In this document: in pieces, positions 45,227-55,767 of the stretch
Numbering within the stretch: the stretch's first letter is position 1
How the letters are laid out: the number at the start of each line of letters is the position of its first letter
Assembly (NCBI GenBank): GCA_029582165.1
Contig: CM055875.1
Location: forward strand, 3,529,001-3,593,000
DNA length: 64,000 nt
Source of the DNA: Portulaca oleracea
Lineage: Eukaryota > Streptophyta > Magnoliopsida > Caryophyllales > Portulacaceae
Reading direction: 5' to 3'
Notes under the pieces: model-generated
Told to the model about the DNA's origin: nothing
Seen by the model: only the letters and a program-made list of their open reading frames with translations
Databases searched by the model: none
Position numbers and translations under genes: made by a program

Positions 45227-45830
45227 ATGGATGGCGAAGATAGCTCCAATCGAGAGAAATAAAGCCGACGCCGAAGTTCTCGAGCTCAAACTATCTAGAA
45301 CCGACTCTCCGCCTGCGAGAATCGATTCTCCAACATCGAGCGAACTCTTGACAACCTTAAGGTCCAAGTGAAGAACCTAGCCCAAGAGTGTCAAAGACAA
45401 CCCCGAGATGAACGACGGAGACTCGCACAACATCCTATTCGTCCTCCTCCCTCCTACGAGTCGAGTGATGATGATAGAGGCTCCTTTCGACACCATCATC
45501 GTCGAGAAATGGTTGAGAAGCCCCCACGGGATGAGTTCCATGATATCAAGAACAAAATTTTGGAATTCAATGGCTATACCAGCCCCGATGATTATCGTGA
45601 ATCGGTCCAAATTTAGGAGAGATTTTTTGAAGCTAAGGAGTATAGCGATGAATTGGTCTTGAAAATTGAACATTGAAACTCACTAAGTTTGTACCTCTTT
45701 GGTTTGAGAGCGTCCAATTGCAAAGGACTATGGAGGGTCGATCAGAAATCGTTTCATGGACGAGGCTAAAGCGATTAATGGATCGACAATTCTTGCCTAA
45801 CATTTGCAAGCTTGAGGTTAACCATGAATC
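45227..45830 (+). pseudogene. gag: E4 gag fragment
   Basis: ATG 45227 (MDGEDSSNREK, then TAA). In the same frame a heptad-like stretch (FSNIERTLDNLKVQVKNL), a His/Arg patch (GSFRHHHRREM), then the capsid start DIKNKILEFNGYTSPDDY, TAG, ERFFEAKEYSDELVLKI and a shift to KLTKFVPLWFESVQLQR and WTRLKRLMDRQFLP. This is the usual plant Ty3 capsid pattern (DIKxKIPxFxG...WFE...R..FLP). The second half of the capsid and a zinc knuckle are not seen. Confidence 0.8.
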
Positions 45831-46835
45831 CATTTCATCACTTGACGGGAAAGAAGAATTAAGTAAGCAAAGGTCGATCTCATGCGCAACGAGGGAGCTT
45901 CCCCAGATCCTTGTGAGCTCCTTGACAATATTGTTGAAGCTTCTTTCCAAGAGGGGGATGAGAACATCGACCTTGCCCTTCCTCTTTTCCATGTTGAAGA
46001 ATCCCAATAAGAAGCTTCGATGATCATCTCAACATCGCTTTTTGAGGAGCCAAGCAACAACAAAGTTGTCACCAACACCTCTCACGGCTTGGTCATTTAT
46101 GATCTTCTCAATGAGAACGATGAGGTAACCCAAGACTCTCTAATTAAAATCAATGATGGATGTACTTTAGAGTCTTTGATTGAATCGCGTATGTTATTTG
46201 GAAGATATTGGTTGTTTGAGAGTGTTTGTTGGCATCATAAGTTGTATGATGAGTATGTGATGCCCACGATTGAAAATTCTCTATATTTGAGGGGCATTCT
46301 AGGAATCTTGATGTTCATTTGGTGTCTAGTGGCAAACTTGGGTTTGATGATAACTTGATTCTAGTTCCATCGATGTGTATGTGCTCTTTATTTGTGTCAT
46401 CATTCGGTGAATATTCTTTGAATGATGGTCGTGTTGACATGAACTCTTTGAATGAGTCATACATGTTATTTGGTCGTCATTGATTGTTCGAGGTGTCTAT
46501 TGGCATGTCGAATCTGTCTTTGTTCATTACACTCTTGATGCTTTCACTAGCCCGAGCCATATTGATGCTCCTATGCCTTTGAAACCATCGTTAACCCACA
46601 AAAACAAAACCTGGGTGGGAAGTGAGTTGAGGAACCTCCTTTTGAATGAAACGCGGGCTGAGTGTGCTCTTGGTGAGGACAATCGATCCATAGTTTTGTC
46701 TTTATCGAGTGGCAAGCTTAGTGAAGTTGAGCGTTCCCTAACTCCACAAAATTTTCCTACTTCCGTCCATTGACCTTCACCCCCAAACCTCTTCAAGAAT
46801 TCCTATTTCTTCAAACAGGGTGGAGTTCATAGCAT
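45831..46835 (+). other. E4 internal region of unknown content
   Basis: No known domain. One open stretch (46020-46358) encodes an acidic, unrecognised sequence including LIYDLL-like and SLIESRMLFGRYWLFE (about 46168-46215). A second degenerate copy of the latter lies near 46448-46496 (SLNESYMLFGRH, stop, LFE), 280 bp downstream. I do not recognise a function; such filler is typical of gag-only elements. Confidence 0.5.
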
Positions 46836-47398
46836 GAGATAATTACATTTACCCTACCATATATATGTGGTAATCATTTTTGCACACCGTACCCGACATT
46901 TGAGAAATAATTTTCAGCCTACCTAACATTTAAGAGGTCGTAAATTTAAACCACCTAGGATATATTATAATGGTTTGTTGTGGGATTTTCCGGCAAGTAA
47001 TAAAAAAAATGAATAAGAAGTGACATATTTACCCTTGCTATTAATTCATAGTATTTTCAATTAAAAACAAAATTACCTATTTACCCTTATAGAAGACGAC
47101 AGTGAGAAGAGCGGAGTGATATATTTCTTTTTTAGATCGTCAGTCTTTTGCCCCTTTTCCTACACAAAACAATTGAAGGGTCAGTATTGTCATTTCAAAT
47201 CTTAAGGGCAGTTTGGTACTTTCACATAATTATATAGGGGTATTATTATATTTTCATATCTCCGATGACAAGTTACCGGAATTTGACACAAAAAAAACAC
47301 TTTCACTAAATGTTAGGTAGGGTGAAAATTATTTCTCAAATGTCGGGTGTGCAAAAATTATTACCACATACGTCACGTAGGGTAAATGTAATTATCTC
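46836..47398. mobile_element. MULE-type MITE in E4, 563 bp
   Basis: Long terminal inverted repeats: GAGATAATTACATTTACCC at the left and the same on the reverse strand at the right, with identity continuing through TTTTTGCACACC and CATTTGAGAAATAATTTTCA for about 110 bp. It is flanked by a perfect 10 bp duplication TTCATAGCAT (46826-46835 and 47399-47408). Duplications of 9-11 bp with long TIRs point to the Mutator (MULE) superfamily. No transposase ORF. Confidence 0.93.
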
Positions 47399-47500
47399 TT
47401 CATAGCATGATCATGAATGGTTTATTAGAGGGTTGATGCAACGGTTGTCCTGGCCATGGACCGCGCATTCATTTTAACTCCCGGGGCAACTCTTTTTCAA

Positions 47501-47511
47501 GAACGGGAGTA
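47501..47511 (+). other. E4 polypurine tract
   Basis: GAACGGGAGTA directly before TGGAGCC of the 3' LTR. Confidence 0.65.
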
Positions 47512-48690
47512 TGGAGCCTATTGGGCTGTGACCCGATTCCCAAAATCCATGGCCTTCAAGTCTTTCCGCACCCCCTCCCAAGAAGACGAAAGAAACAACT
47601 CCAAGATCGGGTGTGGAGTCCATTTCAAGGTGGACCCGGGACCTTTGGGGTGTATTCGAACCATCATCGGGTGTGGCATCCACTATAAGTGGGATCCCGG
47701 CCCTCAGGATACTACTGGGTCGTCCTGTGAATGAAGAGCGAGGTGGAACCAAGATTCGGAAGTGACCCGAGCCATGGCTTACAAGATGGGAGGCTTTGGA
47801 GCAGAGGAATATGCAGAGGCAAGCGTAACACCCGCAACAGTGTCTGCAGCACCCGCTACGCCTAACAGCCACCACCTGAGCAGAGCCGTAACACCCGCTA
47901 CCTCACATGTAGCACCCGAACGTGGCAGCCAAATCTCTAAGAAAGCACTCCAGGACAATGGTCGCGTCCGTGACGTCATGTCATCTTACCTGCGACGCCT
48001 AGAACAAGTTTGGACAGAACGAGTTCGCCCCCGCGACCTACTCCGTCGCGCCCACGACGTCTGTATTTCGCGCCCAAGACTCCCTGGTGTAGCGCCCGCT
48101 ACGTCGCGAGCAGCCGAATCGCTTAGAAAGATTTCACTCGGTCGCGCCCACAACCATTTCTGTCGCGCCCGCGACGCCTCTGTTTGACGCGTGTTTTCAG
48201 CCCAAAACGATTGTGTTTTGTTGCTTAATTTCCGCCTTGTATAAATACCCCCTTTTCACTATCTTCTAGGTAGAGCTTTTGATGATTATGAACATGCTTA
48301 TGCAATTGTTAGGGTTTCCCCTAGTTTTCTCCCAAAAATGTTGATTACTTCATCCAAGTTATTTTGGTGGTGTTTCAAGTCATATCTTTATTGATCATTT
48401 TGTGGATTTTTACTTTATGATGGTTATGGTGGGGTGTTAGGCCATTGATGGTGGTTCTACCTTTATCCAAGGGTTATATTGAATCCTTTTGGTGCTCAAG
48501 CTTGTGGTTGCTTTACTTTGTTCTTCTTCATTATTATTGATCTCTTTCATGGATGTTATTGTGATATCAAGCATGGATGACTGTGTTCTACATTATTATC
48601 AACTCTATGGTATGGGTGTTCATTGGATTTGTCTCCTCTAATACATCTCCAACTCAAGCTATCATTATCTCCCTCTACGCACACACTCCA
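47512..48690 (+). mobile_element. E4 3' LTR
   Basis: 1179 bp. The TATA box TTGTATAAATACCC at 48238-48250 is intact, unlike TATAGATA in the 5' copy. It carries an array of a 14 bp motif (next entry). It ends ACACTCCA followed by CTACC. Confidence 0.92.
47825..48175 (+). repeat. Eleven copies of a 14 bp near-palindrome in the E4 U3
   Basis: The motif is GTnRCRCCCRCnAC. Copies start at 47825, 47846, 47888, 47909, 47961, 48024, 48045, 48067, 48089, 48141 and 48162. Perfect forms are GTCGCGCCCGCGAC (48162) and GTAGCGCCCGCTAC (48089). The 5' LTR has the same array (43987-44380) with more decay at CpG sites. It sits upstream of the TATA box. Confidence 0.8.
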
Positions 48691-48695
48691 CTACC

Positions 48696-49290
48696 CAATA
48701 CAAGACATATATACCTAGGGTTGAGCTAGCTGATTAGAGCTTTCCTAATGCCCAAGCAACCTCCTAATTAAGCATTAAGCTACTTAAATATATTAATGAG
48801 ATGCTTAAGGATCATAACTTGTTGGATTACACCAAGTAACTTTTAAATAAAAGGGAGATAAAAGACTAAGAAAGGCGTCCTCATTATTATAAGACTGTTG
48901 AATCATCTCACGAGCTGGAAGGACCTCAACAGCTTGAAAATGAAGTCTTCATAGAGGACCTCAAAACTGGAAAATGAGAAATGTCTTCACTGAACAGGAA
49001 GGACCTGAACAGCTCAGAAGTGAAGTCTTCAAAATAGCTTGTGAACCCCTCAATCCAAAGATATAGAATTGAGAAATAACCTCAATGGCTGGCTGTTGCT
49101 GATGTTGTTGCTGCTGTTGTTGGATGTCCTCATGATCTGCTGAACTATTATAAAACACTCCTGGATATCAGTGTTGGATGTTGCTAATGATGGCTTTGAT
49201 GCTGATGTTGGTGAGGTCATTGTTGCTCCATACACTAGACCTTGATCACTTGGCTCTAGACTTAAGACATTTGATGGAGGACCTCCATCA
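48696..49290 (-). mobile_element. E3 5' LTR, outer part
   Basis: This continues the E3 LTR after E4. It matches 37609-38203. The first 240 nt on the minus strand encode the polyprotein tail (open 49355-49050): DIQECFIIVQQIM and a FLNSISLD end before TGA. It ends CCTCCATCA; the LINE resumes at 49291. Confidence 0.92.
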
Positions 49291-49499
49291 CAACTTTTAT
49301 AGCCCCGACAGTGCCAAATAGGGGGACCTCTAGGCCAGATACTCCTATTTCTCAAATGATGGTGGGTTCTATGCCGGTTTGTTTGACTCCCATACTGGAA
49401 GAGAGTATGGTGGAGTCGAGTGAATTGGGTCCTTGCACTTCTTTAGTTTCTCAAAATTCCCAATGGAAAGCTTCATTGTTAGGAATGTTAGGGGCCTAA
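49291..49499 (+). pseudogene. LINE ORF1, C-terminal part
   Basis: This resumes ORF1 after E3. It encodes APTVPNRGTSRPDTP, a Ser/Pro-rich end and SQNSQWKASLLGMLGA before TAA. The ORF2 start overlaps it in another frame, as often found in plant L1s. Confidence 0.65.
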
Positions 49500-50680
49500 A
49501 TGGTCGTAAGAAGCAGGAAGGTGTGAAAGATTTCTTGACTATGTAAAAATCTAATATTGTTTGCCTTATTGAAACAAAGGTATCAACTGACAAACATATA
49601 GATATTCGAAAATATATTGTTCCTGGTTATGAGCTGATTCACAACAAAAATTCAATTGTAAGAAGTCGCATTTGGGTGTTATGGAGCCCTATTGTTATTT
49701 GCTTGGACTGTATTGTGATTTTGGAACAAGTGATTGTTTGTAGATTGTCAGATGGTAAAGGTTCCTTGTTGGTGGCATTTATCTATGGTGACAATGATAA
49801 TCTAAAGTGTAAAGAACATTGGGATATTCTTGATTCTTTTGCCATCCAAGTTTCTGAGACTTAGGTGATTATTGGTGACTTCAATCATGTCTTGGAGATG
49901 GATGACAGAGAAGGAGGTAATGATATCACGGTTGAGGAGGTTGAAGAGTTTTAGTCTTTTTTGAACAAACACCTATTCTCTGAAATAAGAAAGACTGGTA
50001 GCAGATACACTTGGAATAATGGTACTATTTTTTGGTGTATTGATCGGGGTATTATGAACTCTGCTTGTCTGAATAAGTTTACCAATATTTTATATCAAGT
50101 ATTAATATCTGGGATATCAGACCATTCTCCTTTTTTGGTAATACTTGTTGATTCTGTGATTCATCCTAAAAGGCGATTCAAATTCTGAAATATGTGGTCA
50201 TCAAATCATGACTTCTTAAAGATTGTAGAAGAAAATTGGTGTTGTTCAATTCCTGGCTCTCCTATGTTTTCTCTTGTTCACAAGCTTAAAAGTTTCAAAG
50301 ACCCCTTTCTCTTTTGCACAGAACATATTATCGGGGAGCTTTTTGAGGAAGCTCAAGTAAGATACGTGAAGCTATGTGAATGGCAAGAATTGTACCAGCA
50401 TAATAGTTCTAATGATAATATCAAGAAGCATATGGAGGAGGCTAAGACTCAATATTACAATACCCTATCAGATGCTATTAGTTTGCTCAAGCAGAAATCA
50501 AAGGTTGACTGGTTAAAACAAGGTGATACCAACTCTGCATTTTTCTACTCCTCTTTGAAAGTTCAACAATATCATAAACGCATATTGGGGCTTTATGACT
50601 TAATGGGAAACTGGCTTGTTGATTATGATGAAATTCGGGAGTATGTTGCTAAACATTTTGAGGCGTTTTTTTGGTAAAAG
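49460..50680 (+). pseudogene. LINE ORF2, endonuclease domain
   Basis: The apurinic-type endonuclease that nicks the target. Readable as FIVRNVRGLNGRKKQEGV, TAA, VCLIETKV (catalytic Glu), GDFNHVLEMDDREGG (the GDFN box), FSEIRKTGSRYTWNN and ISGISDHSPFLVI (the SDH box near 50119). Then the linker to RT: DWLKQGDTNSAFFYSSLK, typical of plant L1. There are at least four stops or frame changes (49543, 49862, 49952, 50186). Confidence 0.87.
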
Positions 50681-51690
50681 AGTGTACTGGGAAGGTTCGG
50701 TGGTCTAGTATCATGAATAGCAATTTACTATCTGATGAACTTGCGATGAGTTTGATGACTCCTGTGACTAACAAAGAAATTAAAGAAGTTGTCTTTGTTA
50801 TGGATGGTCAAAAGAGTCCTGGTCCTAATGGATTTAATGCGACTTTTTAAAAAACAAATCATGGCATATCATTGGTAAGGATGTATGTGTTGCAATTCAT
50901 TCATTCTTTCATTCTGGTAAACTTCTCAAGGAGGTTAATGAGACTTTTCTTAGTCTTATACCTAAGACTACAAATCCTGAAAAGATTAGTGACCTCCGTC
51001 CCATCTTGTGCTGCAACATTTTATATATGATTATTACCAAATTACTCTGTTCTCGCTTAAGGAAGGTACTTCCTGTATTGGTTGATATGGAGCAGTCGAC
51101 ATTCATTTTGGGGAGATCTAATATCCACAACATACTCATTGCGGATGATTTGGTAAGATTTTATAACAGAAAGGGTGTGCAACCTAGTTGCCTTTTGAAA
51201 TTTGACATTCAAAAGGCATATGATACTGTAGATTAGGGTTTTTTGGAGCATCTTCTTCTAGCCCTGAACTTTCCTAACCATTTTGTTAGCTGGATAATGG
51301 CTTCTGTAAGTTCTACTTCTTTTTCCATTGCTTTTAATGGAACAACTTTTGGTCATTTCCAAAGTGGTCGTGGGCTTCGACAAGGAGACCCGATTTCTCC
51401 TCTTCTTTTTGTAATCGTTATGGATTACTTAGGGAGAGCTTTTAAGGAAGTTGCCTATAATCCTAACTTCAAGTTTCATCAGTTTTGCAAGAACCTTCGG
51501 TTGAACCATCTATGTTTTGCGGATGATCTTCTATTATTTTGCAATGGGGATATAACGAGTATTAAGCTCTTATTGGCTGCCCTTCAACATTTCTCAGAAT
51601 GCTCTGGTTTGTATCCTAACCCTACTGAATCTGATATTACCTTTGCGGGAGTTTATAAAGATTCCTTAATCAGTCTATGGTGTTAACTGG
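50681..51690 (+). pseudogene. LINE ORF2, reverse transcriptase
   Basis: L1-clade RT. Order: KSPGPNGFN near 50811, ETFLSLIPKTTNPEKISD, LRPILCCN, LKFDIQKAYDTVD then TAG at 51233 (family Trp), SGRGLRQGDPISPLLFV (51361-51411) and LCFADDLLLF with the catalytic Asp pair (about 51511-51540). The finger region contains one frameshift near 50850. The order of motifs and the FADD box separate it from LTR-type RTs. Confidence 0.92.
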
Positions 51691-52740
51691 ATTCACTAAG
51701 GGTTCTTTACCATTTAGATATCTTGGTGTTCCAGTGAAACCGACAAGACTTAATCGTCATGATTGTGCTTTGTTGCTTGTGAAAATGACCAAAAGGCTTC
51801 AGGGCTGGGAGGTTAATAAACTTACCTATGATGGAAGAGTCAAGTTGGTTAATAGTATTCTCATGGCGATTCATACATATTGGTCACAAATTTTCATTAT
51901 TTCTGTGAATGTAATTAATTCTATCAGCTAGCTGTGTCGTGTTTTCTTATGGGGTGGTAACAAGTCTGGTTCCCCACCTATTGCCTGGAAAATTTGCTGC
52001 TATGGTAAGAAAGACGGTGGGAGTAATGTTCGAGATGCCTACAATTGGAAGAAGGCTGCTCATGGAAGCTTATTGTGGCAAAATGTGATGAATAAGGAAG
52101 CATTATGGGTAAAATGGCTCAATTACTTGTATTTGAAAAAACAATCTATCCGGGATTGAGAGATTAAGCAGAATGTCAGTTGGTATTGGCGAAGATTGAT
52201 TGGTATTAGAGACTATTTGAAATCTTTATTCCAGGATTTATATTCGAGGAATACAAGTTATAAAATCACGGACGGATATCAGTCCTTAAAAGATCATAAT
52301 GAGGAGGTAAGTTGGCATTCTCTTGTATGGAACAAGAGATTAGTTCTGAAATTCTCCTTTATTTTTTGGATGTTGCTTTTGAAGAGATTACTATCATTAG
52401 ATCGAATACAAAAATTCGGAACTACTTTGGCAAATAGATTTTTTTTTGTAAGGTGTAAGAGGAAACAAATACCCATCTTTTGTTTCATTGCTCCTATGTG
52501 CATCAAGTTTTCTCTGAAGTCTATGGAAGATTGAACCTTCAGCAACAAGACACACTTGAGGACCTATGCTAGTTCTCAAGTTTAGGAAGGAAGAAGAGAG
52601 ACTGTCACGCACTGATAACGGCAGCAGTGATTTATCTTGTGTGGCATGAAAGAAATCGCAGAGTATTTAGTAATTTGGAAAGAGATTACTGTTGTGTTGC
52701 TTTAGTAATCTCAAATGATGTTTCTTTTAAACTCTGCTGA
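51677..52740 (+). pseudogene. LINE ORF2, C-terminal region with zf-RVT-like end
   Basis: A second frame reads LPFRYLGVPVKPTRLNRHD and KRLQGWEVNKLTYDGRVKL, the thumb/connection of plant L1. Decayed reading (GKKDGGSNVRDAYNWKKAA) follows. The zf-RVT region (WHSLVWNKRLVLKFSFIFW) starts near 52312, and IYLVWHERNRRVFSN near 52637 is the usual C-terminal phrase of these proteins. No poly(A) tail is visible; the 3' end is probably truncated at about 52780. Confidence 0.82.
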
Positions 52741-52781
52741 GTTTTAGGTTTTGAGCCATTGTTTTTTGATGTTTGTGTTTG

Positions 52782-52884
52782 TAAAACCTCGATTTTAGGA
52801 AGGACGAAATAATTGGGATTATTACCAAACCGTTAGGTCTAAGTTTAAGTTTCGAGGACGAAACTTCTTTTAAGGAGGTAATGA
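52782..52884 (+). mobile_element. 3' end of a Tekay/Del-like element with PPT
   Basis: AAGTTTCGAGGACGAAAC then TTCTTTTAAGGAGGTAATGA (52865-52884) is the wording that precedes the 3' LTR of Tekay/Del chromoviruses. The upstream pol is missing because the LINE abuts it. Confidence 0.7.
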
Positions 52885-53040
52885 TGTAAAACCCCAAAAA
52901 CTCCAAAGGTGTTGACTAGTAGGACGTTAGTAAATTAGGTTTGAATCTGTTAATTGTTAAATGTTCGTTTGTGAAATTTATTTTGGTAACACTTGACCTC
53001 GTAGGATCATTGAGAGACTAACAAGAGTATATCGGTAATT

Positions 53041-53170
53041 TCTTGGGTTATTATTATTACTAGTATTACTCCTATTATTATTAGTATTACTATTAGTATT
53101 ATTGTGATTATTTTAATTGTTATACGAATAATTATGTGAATATTATTTGTTACGTAAATACTAATTAATA

Positions 53171-53212
<42 letters not shown>

Positions 53213-53300
53213 GTATTTTTGTTGTTGTTGTTGTTGTTGTTGCTGCTGCTGCTGCTGCTGTTAGTATTATTCTTATTATCATTATTTTATTGATTATGTG
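53041..53300. repeat. Compound microsatellite (TTA)n-(GTT)n-(GCT)n
   Basis: Degenerate ATT/TTA repeats from 53041, a clean (TTA)n run near 53173-53213, then (GTT)7 and (GCT)6 at 53221-53260. A 91-codon minus-strand ORF here is an artefact of the repeat. Confidence 0.9.
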
Positions 53301-53435
53301 CTTTTATTGTTATTATTATTGTTTATTACAATTTATATTATTATTAGTATTATTCTAGAAAATCTGATTTCATTTATGATGGAGTTGGGTCGGATTAGGA
53401 TTAGGAGTAATATTAGTTGGGTCTTATTAGATTAA

Positions 53436-53443
53436 TATAAAAG
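53436..53443 (+). promoter_or_regulatory. TATA box of the Tekay-like LTR
   Basis: TATAAAAG, followed about 30 nt later by a pyrimidine-rich leader. Confidence 0.6.
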
Positions 53444-53473
53444 CTAATCTTCCTCTCAAAACCCTAACCCTTC

Positions 53474-53476
<3 letters not shown>

Positions 53477-53527
<51 letters not shown>
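53477..53527. repeat. (CT)n microsatellite in the LTR leader
   Basis: About 25 uninterrupted CT units directly downstream of the TATA box. Confidence 0.95.
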
Positions 53528-53531
<4 letters not shown>

Positions 53532-53954
53532 AACCGCCCAACCCTACTGTCGCCTAGACCGCCGCTAGCCACCGCTGTAGTGTCGTCGGAGATTGGCCCA
53601 ACCACCACTGACGGGCGCACCTTTTTCTCTCTTTCTTTTTTTTCTCTCTTTCTTCCCTGCATATGCATCGCGCTTTGCCCACGCTTGCCGCCAAAACAAC
53701 CTCCACTGTCGTCGTCGACGCCCCGCCGCCCAGACGCCGCCGTGACACCCTCAGACCACCCAACGTCGACTCCAACGTGCTCGGATGCGAGGAGGCTCAA
53801 CTCACCTCTGTCACTAATTTCGTGACCTAGGCTGGTGACCACCGGCTTCCCTCCGACCGTTCGACCACCCTACCTTCGTCGTCGTGCCCTCGTCACGCCG
53901 TCGTACCACCGTCGGACCCGACAGAAACCACCAGCGCCAAACCCCTTACATAAA
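53528..53954. other. GC-rich LTR leader, no gene
   Basis: CCG/CGC-rich sequence with chance ORFs on both strands (53456-53842). It lies between the LTR TATA box and the E5 insertion. The last bases, ATAAA (53950-53954), are the probable E5 target copy. Confidence 0.6.
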
Positions 53955-55689
53955 TTATAACTTAATTTTATATAGTATTTTTAGGTATTTAACTTGTATA
54001 TTTTAGTCAATTTTCTAATATAATTTAGTCTTTTTATATCAAATTTATGTGATATTCTTCACTTGGTCGGGAATTGGTTTGTTTTGCAGAATCTAATGAA
54101 ATTCCCCTAAAAATCAAGAAAAATGAAGAAAATACAGAAGAAATTAAAGAGGAAGAGAATTAAAGAAATTGAAGAAAAGAAAGAGAATTCAAGAATTGGA
54201 AATAAATTGAAGACGAGAAATGGAAAAAAAGGAAATTAAAGAGGAGAATTAAAGAAGGGATGAAGAAAATAAAGAGGGGCCCAAGATGAGTTGAAGCTCG
54301 GCGCAGCTATGGTACCATGCATCCAGCAGCTATTCACGTGCATCAGCCCACCAACAGCTAATCATCACAGCTAATTATCACACGTTGGGAACCTAGCAGC
54401 AGCCTTCATCCAGCGCCCAACTGCAGCACATCACAGCCTTCAATCTCAGCGGTTGATCATCCTCACGCCCAGCCTGATCATCACACCATGACAGCATGTC
54501 ATCAGCAAGCAACAGGCAGTACCGTGCATCATCACAAGCATCACAAGTCCAGCGCTTCACATCCCCTCGACAGCACCCAACTCACGACAGAACTCCAATA
54601 GACCCCCAGCAGCGTGCACATCACACAACCAGAAACAAATGCTGGCAATGGACATCCAGCTCCACCAGCGCCCTTGACAATTCTCAGCCTCAACGCAAAC
54701 TGCTGGCAGCGCCAAATACCCGCTGGCAGCGCCCGGGACAGAACCGACGTCCACGAGCAACGCTGGCAGCGTTTGTCCCCGCTGACCGCGTCTCCATCTT
54801 CCGTCTTGCATAAAATCCAAGAGTTGCCGCTTCATATTGGAGATTATCTCAATTTAGGGTTTAGTTAATTCTCTCCTTCGGAAAGAGAATAAAAACCCTA
54901 TCCCTCCATTATCAAACTACTTAATCAATTAACATTTTAGTTTAGGTTGTACTTTTCAGTTCTCTCCTTTCGGGGAGAAGAAAGCGAATAATTTACAGTT
55001 TTATTCCTCCATTTAGTACAGAGTTTCCTTTGTATTTTCCTCCCTTCTGGGAGCCGTTCTAGTAGATTAGGAACAAAAGAGGAGAAGAAGGAGATCGAAT
55101 CGAGTGACACGAAGAGATCGAATTCGACGACTCGGACGTTCGGTTTAATTTCTCTTTACTTTATTCTTTGTTATTCAGTTTTTACTATTGTTTTCTTAGT
55201 TATTATCATGAACACTTAGATTCCTCGTTTGGGCGATAAACTCGATGTCGTTTGGTTGATTTTTTAATATAGTCTCGATGTTAAGTTATCCTTTTATTCA
55301 TTTGATCTTCGTATATTGTCTATCATAGTAAAATTTGGCTAACCGCCTTTTACTTAGTATTAGATTCTTGATAACATGACGAAAGTTTGAGTCTTGAATT
55401 GGAAAGACGTAGATCGAATAGGTTTAGAAAATATTTAGAAATAATGATTCTTGCCTAGGGTCGGTTATAATCAGTTCTTTATCTTTGATTGGATTAAATA
55501 GTTAGAAACAGTGCTTAGTTTAATCACTGTAACTCACTTCGAATCGAAAGATTGTTGTGAAAGGGCCTAGAAAGATTATAGACTCAGAATTATCCTTTTA
55601 TCAATTTACACCAAGATTGTTAACTAGTTAATTGATTGACTAGAGTAGACTTGCAGTACACAGACACCTTATTAGTTTTAGGTCTTTCA
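53955..55689 (+). mobile_element. E5 5' LTR
   Basis: 1735 bp. It contains about 0.5 kb (53990-54480, including a purine-rich tract at 54110-54280) that the 3' LTR lacks, and lacks about 190 bp near its end that the 3' LTR has. The shared core starts at CCAGCGCTTCACATCCCC. Confidence 0.88.
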
Positions 55690-55696
55690 AAGTTTT

Positions 55697-55714
55697 TGGC
55701 GCCGTTGTCGGGGA
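55697..55714 (+). other. E5 primer-binding site
   Basis: TGGCGCCGTTGTCGGGGA lies 7 nt after the LTR, the PBS type of Athila and related gag-only elements (often ascribed to tRNA-Asp). Confidence 0.85.
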
Positions 55715-55767
55715 CTTGTTTCCCTAACTGGCATTAGACGAACGCACTCTAGTTGACTAGGTTTTTA

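Larger units (their letters stand above)
43677..48690 (+). mobile_element. E4: gag-only Ty3/gypsy element (non-autonomous), 5.0 kb
   Basis: LTRs 43677-44874 and 47512-48690 begin TAGAGCGTATC and TGGAGCCTATT and end ACGCTCCA and ACACTCCA. Flanks are CTCCC (43672-43676) and CTACC (48691-48695); the uninterrupted sister LTR of E3 reads CTACC, so this is the target duplication with one change. The PBS is initiator tRNA-Met. The internal 2.6 kb has a degenerate gag and no protease, RT or integrase, so it must have depended on another element for mobility. A MULE-type MITE sits next to its PPT. Confidence 0.9.
37156..49290 (-). mobile_element. E3: chromovirus (minus strand) inserted in the LINE
   Basis: LTRs at 37156-38203 and 43224-49290 (the latter split by E4). 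Without E4 and one copy of its 5 bp target duplication the second LTR is 453 + 595 = 1048 bp, the same length as the first. PBS, gag, protease, RT, RNase H, integrase and PPT are in order on the minus strand. It is the same family as E1 and E2. No clear 5 bp target duplication was found (CAACT on the right, no match on the left). RT is split by a LINE tail, the RT box reads YFND, the integrase Glu is lost and the protease site has a stop, so the copy is long dead. Confidence 0.92.

Noticed and set aside
52777..52790. TGTAAAACCTCG as an alternative Tekay LTR start
   Set aside because: It is not preceded by a polypurine tract, while 52885 is; kept only as a note on the junction.
53007..53842. 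Ile-rich and Arg/Glu-rich minus-strand ORFs
   Set aside because: Direct products of the (TTA)n/(GCT)n and (CT)n microsatellites.
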